Shown here piece by piece: positions 8,460-13,018 of a stretch of 13,018 nt of DNA. The notes below the pieces were generated by a model. That model was not told where the DNA came from and did no database searches. It was given only the letters and a program-made list of their open reading frames with translations. How positions within the stretch are numbered: position 1 is the stretch's first letter; every line of letters begins with the position of its first letter. Origin of the DNA: an uncultured Desulfobacterales bacterium (lineage in GTDB: Bacteria > Desulfobacterota > Desulfobacteria > Desulfobacterales > G020354645); the NCBI GenBank assembly GCA_947259865.1, contig CAMYNZ010000064.1, forward strand, positions 1-13,018. Reading direction: 5' to 3'. Position numbers and translations under genes: made by a program.

Positions 8460-8499
8460 CATGTCACCTGCTTTCCTAAAGGAAAAAGCAGGTGACATG
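8460..8499 (-). promoter_or_regulatory. Strong intra-operon hairpin after the first binding-protein gene
   Basis: The arms catgtcacctgcttt (8460-8474) and its exact complement (8485-8499) form a perfect 15-bp stem. In the - strand RNA two more G-C pairs close a four-base loop across a two-base bulge. It lies 48 bp after the stop of the binding-protein gene and 43 bp before the permease start. No T tract follows on either strand, so it is not a simple terminator. The position matches that of mRNA-protecting or attenuating hairpins after binding-protein genes in other ABC operons (for example malE-malF), which raise the ratio of receptor to permease; that role here is inference. Confidence 0.7.
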
Positions 8500-8547
8500 G
8501 CTTAATTGAGAAACGTTCGAGAACTGTCCTTTCTGAGAGGTTCCGAA

Positions 8548-10137
8548 TTAGGCGAACCACCAGCGCTCCGGGAGTCTAAAGCCGTCAAACTCCCAGTTGG
8601 CTGCCGGGTTTTCAAACGCCACTTTTTTGCTTGCCGCCGAGAGCTGCAAGGCAAACGCCGGAATGGGCGTAGCGCCTTCATCGCGTACAATTTTCTGGCA
8701 TTCCACGTACATCTCTCGCCGTTTTTTCTCCTTAAGTTCTGCGCGAGCTTCTTTCAATAATTGGTTGAACCGTTTGTGTTTCCATAAGGTGTCGTTCCAG
8801 TTGGCATCCTCGGAATAGGCCAGGGAGAACATCCAATCTGCGGTGGGCCGTCCGCTCCAGTAACACTGGACCCATTCTTTCTTTATCCACACATTCTCCC
8901 AGTAACCGTCATCCGGCTCCCGCACGACTTTGATTGTGATACCGGCCTTTTTGGCTGATTCCTGGATTAAAACCGAGGCATCCACGGCTCCCGGAAAGGC
9001 GGCGTCAGCTGCATGGAGCTTGAAGGTGTGTCCCAGCATACCGGCTTTCTTCAGATGGAACTTGGCCTTATCGGGGTCATACTCTCTCTGGGGCAGATCT
9101 TTGGCAAAGTACTTGTTGATCCGGGGGATGGGGTGATCGTTGCCCAGATAGCCGTATCCACGCAGAACCTTATCGATCAAAAGCTGCCGGTCGATGGCGT
9201 ATTTGAGTCCCAGCCTGACATCATTGTTGTCATAGGGTTTCATGGTGGTCAGCATGGGGATGGTGTAATGCCTGGCCCCCTCTAACTTCAAAACCTGAAT
9301 ATTGCGGGCTCTTTCCATCAAATGGAGAGTCTTCGGTTCACAGCGGTTCATCACGTGGATCTGGCCGGTTTTTAAGGCATTGGTTCTGGCATTGGTATCC
9401 GCAATACCCAGGATTTCCACCTCGTCGAAATAAGGGCGGTTTTTCCTGAAGTAATTGGGGTTGCGGGTACCAAAAAACCGGACGCCGGGCTCCCAGGCCT
9501 TCATAATGAAAGGTCCCGTACCCACACCTTTTTCAAATTCTTTGCCGGTGACCCCCTTGGGCACAATCGGTATGTGATAGTCACTGGCAATATAGGGAAA
9601 ATCAGCGTTGCCTTCTTTCAGGGTAAAGATCACTGTGTATTTGCCGTCGGCCTTGATGTCGGTAATCGGTTCGGCCACGCCTTTGGCCGCCGATTTGGTG
9701 TCCGCTCCCCGATGCAGATTGAATGAATAGATAACATCCTCGGCATCCATGGTTTTACCGTTGTGAAATTCCACGCCTTTGCGGAGTTTGAAGGTCCATG
9801 TAGCCGCATCTTTTGTGGCTTTCCAGCTTTTGGCCAGCTCGGGAACGGCATTGCCTTTGTAATCGACTTCGACCAGCATGTTTCGGATGCATTGATTGAC
9901 GGTTTGGGGCATGGAGTGAGACAGGGTTCCGGGATCCATGGAATCGGTGGTCGAGCCACCGGCGGAGCCCAGAATCACCCGGCCGCCTTTTTTGGGTTTG
10001 GCAGCCTCGACATTAGATGCCAGTAGCGCCGGGGAGACCGCTGCGGCCAGGCCGAGTGCGGATACGCGAGCGATAAACTCGCGGCGGGTAATTTTTCCAT
10101 CAGTTAATAGTTGTTCCAGGTTTTGTAGCTTCGACAT
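8548..10137 (-). CDS. Tat-exported ABC solute-binding protein (family 5), paralogue 2
   Basis: A 529-residue periplasmic SBP_bac_5 receptor and first gene of the importer operon. The Tat signal is T17-R18-R19-E20-F21-I22, hydrophobic core about 24-40, likely cleavage after VEA near 43-45. The mature part begins KGGRVILGSAGGSTTDSMDP and keeps LVEVDYKGNAVPELAKSW, GVEFHNGKT, NDVRLGLKYAIDRQLL and CYWSGRPTADWMFS; it ends ERWWFA. It aligns nearly without gaps to the last gene of the operon (3108-4706). ATG 10137 is certain: a perfect AAGGAGG (10143-10149) lies 5 nt upstream. Upstream is a long intergenic region with several small palindromes, the probable site of operon control. The family binds peptides, nickel complexes, opines and other ligands; the residues seen do not decide which. 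Confidence 0.92.
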   Translation of the reverse strand: MSKLQNLEQLLTDGKITRREFIARVSALGLAAAVSPALLASNVEAAKPKKGGRVILGSAGGSTTDSMDPGTLSHSMPQTVNQCIRNMLVEVDYKGNAVPELAKSWKATKDAATWTFKLRKGVEFHNGKTMDAEDVIYSFNLHRGADTKSAAKGVAEPITDIKADGKYTVIFTLKEGNADFPYIASDYHIPIVPKGVTGKEFEKGVGTGPFIMKAWEPGVRFFGTRNPNYFRKNRPYFDEVEILGIADTNARTNALKTGQIHVMNRCEPKTLHLMERARNIQVLKLEGARHYTIPMLTTMKPYDNNDVRLGLKYAIDRQLLIDKVLRGYGYLGNDHPIPRINKYFAKDLPQREYDPDKAKFHLKKAGMLGHTFKLHAADAAFPGAVDASVLIQESAKKAGITIKVVREPDDGYWENVWIKKEWVQCYWSGRPTADWMFSLAYSEDANWNDTLWKHKRFNQLLKEARAELKEKKRREMYVECQKIVRDEGATPIPAFALQLSAASKKVAFENPAANWEFDGFRLPERWWFA

Positions 10138-10225
10138 TGTTACCTCCTTCTTTCAAAGACCGATGTAAGTATTTGAAACTCCCTATAGGTTAATAATTTG
10201 CAGTCTGGTCGATATAATTTGCTGT

Positions 10226-10266
10226 CCAGAATATTCTGCGATTCTTTATAGTAAACGCAATTCTGG
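10226..10266. promoter_or_regulatory. Candidate operator: cagaatattctg palindrome with an outlying half-site
   Basis: A perfect 12-bp dyad cagaatattctg lies at 10227-10238. A further half-site attctgg lies at 10260-10266 and pairs with ccagaat at 10226-10232. It is about 90-130 bp upstream of the first importer gene, a common place for repressor or activator binding. The assignment rests on symmetry and position alone. Confidence 0.3.
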
Positions 10267-10374
10267 ATTGTTTGAAGTTAGAGGTTTGTCGTAAAGTATT
10301 TATCCCTCCTTTCCAGCATCTTTTCTTTTATAGGTTTACGATGTGTTGAATCAGTAACCCTCAGCCGATAAATA

Positions 10375-10400
10375 AACAATGATTGTTCTGGCCCTGGGCC
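10375..10400. promoter_or_regulatory. Adjacent palindromes aacaat-g-attgtt and ggccc-t-gggcc
   Basis: Two perfect odd-centred inverted repeats stand 2 bp apart: 10375-10387 (6-bp arms) and 10390-10400 (5-bp arms). They lie about 240-260 bp upstream of the importer operon and about 110 bp before the +-strand promoter candidate. They could be a protein-binding site or a small cruciform; I recognise no known regulator consensus. Confidence 0.25.
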
Positions 10401-10507
10401 TCTTGGAAGATATTGTGTGAAGTATAAATGAATTAACCCAATTTTGCTTATTACATATGCCATTAAACGAATGCAAGAAAAAAATGATTTTAGGTTAATT
10501 TATGGTT

Positions 10508-10536
10508 TTGGTTCATTTTATTAGATGTAATATAAT
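10508..10536 (+). promoter_or_regulatory. Sigma-70-type promoter candidate
   Basis: A perfect TATAAT at 10531-10536 is preceded by TTGGTT at 10508-10513 with an exact 17-bp spacer; the -35 box matches TTGACA at three positions. Transcription would start near 10543 and run toward, and antisense to, the 3' end of etfA. It is the best promoter-like match I found in the window, but AT-rich DNA gives such matches by chance. Confidence 0.4.
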
Positions 10537-10593
10537 GAACTCCGTATTTGGTAAGCATTCTCTAGCGCATAGCCTTGAAAGAAAGCGGAGTTG

Positions 10594-10704
10594 ATGGATA
10601 TGTGGAATCAAAAACAGATATTAGAATTGGGATTTGAGATGCTATGTGATCAGTCCCGGTATCATCCAATCAACAGGTTATTTGTTTCTCCTGAAATTCT
10701 TTAA
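10594..10704 (+). CDS. Candidate 36-codon small ORF converging on etfA
   Basis: The ATG at 10594 opens a 36-codon frame ending at TAA 10702-10704. The peptide starts MDMWNQKQILELGFEML and ends RLFVSPEIL; it contains one Cys and no membrane segment. GGAG at 10587-10590 sits 3 nt before the start, which is closer than ideal. A sigma-70-type promoter candidate lies about 60 bp upstream. Its last 35 bases run over the 3' end of etfA on the opposite strand. No family is recognised. It could be a real small protein, an antisense RNA modulating etfA, or a chance frame; the promoter and SD are the only support. Confidence 0.25.
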   Translation: MDMWNQKQILELGFEMLCDQSRYHPINRLFVSPEIL

Positions 10705-11671
10705 TTTTTTTAACAAACACCGGAACAAACTCCCGGCAGTCGTCAACGATGCCGAAATCAACCTGTTCGAAGACCGGTGATTTTGAATCATTATTGATGG
10801 CCACCATTACCTGGGCACCGGCAATGCCGACCATATGCTGCTGTTCACCGGACAGTCCCACCCCGATGTAAAGCTCCGGGCTCACCATTTTGCCGCTTTG
10901 CCCGATCATTGTTTCCAGTTCGGACCAGCCTTCATCAACTGCCGGTCGGGTACAGCCCAGGGCGGCGTTTAATGCCTGGGCCAGAGCGGAAATTTTGTGC
11001 CAGCCCTCCGGATCACCGGCACCGGCGCCGCCCGCAACCACGATGGGTGCTGTTTCCAGCGGCACACCCTCGGGTTCTTCACGAACAATTTCCAGGGTTT
11101 GAATCCGATCGGAAATACTGTCGGGAACATCGAGGGCTATAATTTCTCCTTTGCGGTTTTCATTCGGTGGGGGTTTAGGGAAAACCCCGCTTGCAATGGT
11201 AGCCATCTGGGGACGCTTTTCCGGGCAGATAATAGACAGCAGTCCGCCGTAGGCCGGGATTTTCTGTTCCAGAATTTTATCCTCGTTGAGCACCAGATCA
11301 ATGCAGTGGGCTGTCAATCCGGTTTTCAACCTGCCGGCCACCAGTGGCGCCAGTTCTCTTCCCATAGAGGTTGATCCCAGCAGCATGATTTCGGGTCGGT
11401 GTTTTTTGGCAAGCGTGACGATGATTTCGGTATAAATTTCGGGTTGATAAAACGCCAGTTTAGGAGCGTTACCCAGATACACGCGATCGGCACCGGCGGC
11501 CAACAATTGATGGACGTGTTGATCCATAGTATCGCCGAGTAGAACCGCTTCGACCTCGGTTTTCAATTCATCAGCCAGCTTTCGTGCCTGACCGATCAGC
11601 TGGAGGGATACCGTTAGGATCCGACAGTCGATTTGTTCAGCAATCACCCACACAGAGTTATTTTTACTCAT
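10670..11671 (-). CDS. etfA: Electron transfer flavoprotein alpha subunit
   Basis: A 333-residue cytoplasmic protein, partner of EtfB in a heterodimer that carries electrons from acyl-CoA and similar dehydrogenases, or takes part in flavin-based bifurcation. The N-terminal domain (about 5-190) has the ETF fold with GADRVYLGNAP (60-70) and LLGSTSMGRELAPLVAGRL (97-115). The C-terminal FAD domain begins VVAGGAGAGD (211-220) and contains TRPAVDEGW (241-249), IGQSGKMVSPELYIGVGLSG (256-275), QQH (277-279) and AINND (291-295). The flavin loop reads GLSGEQQH where GISGAIQH is usual, so it is slightly divergent. Length is normal for the family. An AAAGGA lies upstream of ATG 11671. It follows etfB by 311 bp, an unusually long gap for etfBA, filled largely by an inverted-repeat element. 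No dehydrogenase or ETF:quinone oxidoreductase gene is in view, so its redox partner is unknown. Confidence 0.93.
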   Translation of the reverse strand: MSKNNSVWVIAEQIDCRILTVSLQLIGQARKLADELKTEVEAVLLGDTMDQHVHQLLAAGADRVYLGNAPKLAFYQPEIYTEIIVTLAKKHRPEIMLLGSTSMGRELAPLVAGRLKTGLTAHCIDLVLNEDKILEQKIPAYGGLLSIICPEKRPQMATIASGVFPKPPPNENRKGEIIALDVPDSISDRIQTLEIVREEPEGVPLETAPIVVAGGAGAGDPEGWHKISALAQALNAALGCTRPAVDEGWSELETMIGQSGKMVSPELYIGVGLSGEQQHMVGIAGAQVMVAINNDSKSPVFEQVDFGIVDDCREFVPVFVKKIKEFQEKQITC

Positions 11672-11982
11672 CCTTTATATCCTTTAACTAAGAAGAGATA
11701 TGTACTAATTTTGCGGCCTTAACTGAGGCATTAAAATCCGAAATCCGAATATCGAAATCCGAAACAATTCTTTAATTTTCAAAATACTAATGATTAAAAC
11801 TCGAAAGACAAGCAAAATTACCTAAGATAAGGTTCCATGTTTTGAACATTTGGAAATTCGCGGTTCGAATTTGTTTCGAATTTCGAATTTCGTTTTTCGG
11901 ATTTAGGTTGAAATAGTAAACTTGGAGCAAAAATGGTGGTGATTGATTTTCAGAAATGCATCTTAACAACCACCCGTGATTG
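11672..11982. other. 311-bp etfB-etfA spacer, mostly repeat element
   Basis: Apart from the etfA SD region (about 11672-11690), this spacer is occupied by the inverted-repeat element at 11734-11904. The rest is unremarkable AT-rich sequence. A 60-codon - strand frame at 11787-11969 reads mainly through the low-complexity repeat and is not a credible gene. Confidence 0.6.
11734..11904. repeat. MITE-like element with 34-bp inverted ends, inside etfBA
   Basis: The left arm 11734-11767 (aaatccgaaatccg... ending gaaacaa) and right arm 11871-11904 (beginning ttgtttcgaatttcg, ending cggattt) are inverted copies matching at 29 of 34 positions without gaps. The arms are built of short cgaaat/ccgaaa units. 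The 103-bp interior is AT-rich and non-coding. Sequences of this style are, from memory, common between genes in Desulfobacterota and some other environmental genomes. No target-site duplication is evident. Confidence 0.6.
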
Positions 11983-12780
11983 TCACAGTACTCCTGCGTC
12001 CGCCAGTTTCTGGACCAACAATTCAGCCTTTTCCTCCCGGGTGCCGCTGATGAATTCCACCTGGCGTTTGCTTTCGGTGGTTGTAAGATCTGAAACTATC
12101 GTCGGCGAGCCCTTAACACCCACAGATTCCGCTGGCACCCCCAGATCCTCGAGCGTCCAATGGGTGATCTCTTTTTTTCTGGCCTTGATAATGCCTGAAA
12201 AACTGAGAGTGGGGGGTTCATTCAACTCCCGGGTTACTGTAAATACTGCCGGCAGTTTCACCTGCATCAGGCGGTAACCGTTTTCCAGACTGGCTTTAAC
12301 TTTCCACCGTTCTCCGTCGCATTCGACAATCTCATGGACCATGGTAACCACGGGTATCCGTAAAAACGTTGCGATTTCAGGCCCGACCCATTCGGTGCTG
12401 CCGTCGCTGCTGGCCATTCCGCAAAAAATCACATCATAGGGGCCGATTTTTTCTATACCACTGGCCAGCGTGCACGCAGTGGCGTAGGTGTCGGCACCAC
12501 CGAAAGCCGGATCGGAGAGCAGGAATCCCTGGTCGGCCCCCAAGGCCAAACATTCCTTGACAATATTACCTGCTTCGGGGGGACCCATGCTGATGACCGA
12601 AACTTGGGCATCAAATTTTTTTTTAAGCTGAAGTGCGGCTTCCACGGCATTTTTATCCAGGGGATTCAAGACCATTGGAACGTCGCACCTTAACAGAGTT
12701 TTGGTGACCGGATCAATTTTTATATTACAAGCCTCTTTGGGATCCGGAACCGCCTTGGCACAAACGACAATTTTCAGCAT
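11983..12780 (-). CDS. etfB: Electron transfer flavoprotein beta subunit
   Basis: A 265-residue cytoplasmic protein, beta subunit of the ETF heterodimer, which shuttles electrons between flavoprotein dehydrogenases and downstream acceptors. It opens with the family strand MLKIVVCAKAVPDP and continues with LNPLDKNAVEAALQL (38-52), ISMGPPEA (63-70) and GADQGFLLSDPAFGGADTYATA (81-102). The beta-subunit signature region is near KASLENGYRLMQVKLPAVFTV (162-182). The nucleotide-binding loop reads SSDGSTEWVGPEIA (124-137) where typical beta subunits have a D-G-D-T-x-Q-V-G pattern, so the Gln position is Trp and this may be a divergent subgroup. ATG 12780 has AGGA about 10 nt upstream. It is the upstream gene of etfBA. 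No convincing promoter is visible in the 55 bp before the upstream repeat, so it may be part of a longer operon beyond the window. Whether it bifurcates cannot be decided here. Confidence 0.93.
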   Translation of the reverse strand: MLKIVVCAKAVPDPKEACNIKIDPVTKTLLRCDVPMVLNPLDKNAVEAALQLKKKFDAQVSVISMGPPEAGNIVKECLALGADQGFLLSDPAFGGADTYATACTLASGIEKIGPYDVIFCGMASSDGSTEWVGPEIATFLRIPVVTMVHEIVECDGERWKVKASLENGYRLMQVKLPAVFTVTRELNEPPTLSFSGIIKARKKEITHWTLEDLGVPAESVGVKGSPTIVSDLTTTESKRQVEFISGTREEKAELLVQKLADAGVL

Positions 12781-12855
12781 TTTCTTTTTCCTCAGTTAAT
12801 ATTCAGATTAAGAAAATGATCTACGGATAGTGGAGTACTGTTTTATGCATAGACG

Positions 12856-13001
12856 AGAACCTATCTCAAAAATAGTAGATCACGCTCAAGAGCAAGGCAC
12901 CGGCCGATGAAAAAGCGGAGCATACACGGGCGTATGTGAGCATTTTGAGGAGGTCGGTAACGTAGCTCTTGAGCGTTAGATGCATTTTTAAGATGGGTTC
13001 T
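12856..13001. repeat. About 146-bp palindromic element upstream of etfB
   Basis: Nearly the whole segment is one dyad centred at 12928-12929. Outer arms agaacctatctcaaaaat (12856-12873) match the inverted agaacccatcttaaaaat at the right end (13001-12984). Next, acgctcaagagc (12882-12893) pairs exactly with 12965-12976. Then accggcc pairs with ggtcggt, and catac (12921-12925) with gtatg (12932-12936) at the centre. Shorter matches continue outward (gcatag; gtactg 12835-12840 with cagtac 13006-13011), so the element may extend to the window edge. It has no ORF. It looks like a small hairpin-type mobile or REP-like repeat. Confidence 0.65.
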
Positions 13002-13017
13002 ATGCCAGTACCCATCT
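12991..13017. repeat. 8-bp perfect hairpin at the window edge
   Basis: agatgggt (12991-12998) pairs with acccatct (13010-13017) around an 11-nt loop. It overlaps the right end of the 146-bp palindromic element and could be part of it, or the start of a terminator for a gene beyond the window; the sequence after it is not available. Confidence 0.35.
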
Positions 13018-13018
13018 G

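Larger units (their letters stand above)
10138..10669. other. 532-bp intergenic region between importer operon and etfA
   Basis: This AT-rich stretch must contain the promoter of the importer operon (reading left), but no convincing -35/-10 pair was found on the - strand. It holds a 12-bp perfect palindrome with extra half-sites (10226-10266), two neighbouring odd-centred palindromes (10375-10400), and a good +-strand promoter (10508-10536) upstream of a 36-codon candidate ORF. A 61-codon - strand frame at 10278-10463 has no family resemblance and was not called. No clear terminator for etfA was found. Confidence 0.6.

Noticed and set aside
8460..8499. Intrinsic terminator interpretation of the hairpin
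   Set aside because: No run of T follows the stem on either strand, and the operon genes on both sides belong to one transporter.
10278..10463. 61-codon frame on the - strand upstream of the importer
   Set aside because: There is no clear SD, no domain, and its end is unrelated to any gene spacing; considered chance.
11787..11969. 60-codon frame on the - strand between etfB and etfA
   Set aside because: It reads mainly through the inverted-repeat element, giving a low-complexity N/K/F/R-rich peptide typical of such repeats, with no SD.
1..13018. CRISPR array, tRNA or rRNA genes, transposase or phage genes
   Set aside because: No regularly spaced direct repeats, no cloverleaf or rRNA-like sequence, and no open frame resembling mobile-element proteins was found on either strand by reading.

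Overview
The window looks like a chromosomal segment of an anaerobic, heterotrophic Gram-negative bacterium. My best guess is Desulfobacterota (a deltaproteobacterial sulfate reducer or relative). This is inferred from the gene mix (LarA-like protein, YitT, Usp, Tat-exported family 5 solute-binding proteins, etfBA), from moderate-GC genes separated by AT-rich spacers, and from palindromic 'cgaaatccg'-type intergenic elements. No RNA gene, CRISPR array, transposase or phage gene was found, and no search could be run to confirm the taxonomy.

Left part (1-3021, + strand): a LarA/DUF2088-like protein with a GTG start, a YitT-family membrane protein, and a small UspA-type stress protein. All have good Shine-Dalgarno (SD) sequences and point right. 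They converge on the next operon at about 3022-3107, where a weak terminator can be drawn.

Centre (3108-10137, - strand): a complete dipeptide/oligopeptide/nickel-type ABC importer. In transcription order it reads: solute-binding protein 2 (10137-8548), DppB-type permease (8416-7454), DppC-type permease (7439-6615), a fused two-domain ATPase (6400-4736), and solute-binding protein 1 (4706-3108). The two binding proteins are close paralogues with Tat signals and bracket the membrane/ATPase core, so one pump is probably fed by two receptors. A strong hairpin follows the first binding-protein gene. A 196-bp AT-rich inverted-repeat element separates the permease and ATPase genes. The substrate cannot be read from the sequence.

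Right part (10138-13018): a 532-bp intergenic region holds the importer's upstream region, several small palindromes and a good +-strand promoter preceding a 36-codon candidate ORF. It is followed by etfB (12780-11983) and etfA (11671-10670) on the - strand, which encode the two subunits of an electron transfer flavoprotein. The 311-bp etfB-etfA gap holds a 171-bp element with 34-bp inverted ends. A third dyad element, about 146 bp and palindromic along most of its length, lies upstream of etfB at the window edge.

The genes themselves belong to known families. The least-explained content is the non-coding structure: three long dyad elements at or inside operon junctions, the intra-operon hairpin, and the promoter plus small ORF converging on etfA. 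I do not see a clearly new multi-gene system.
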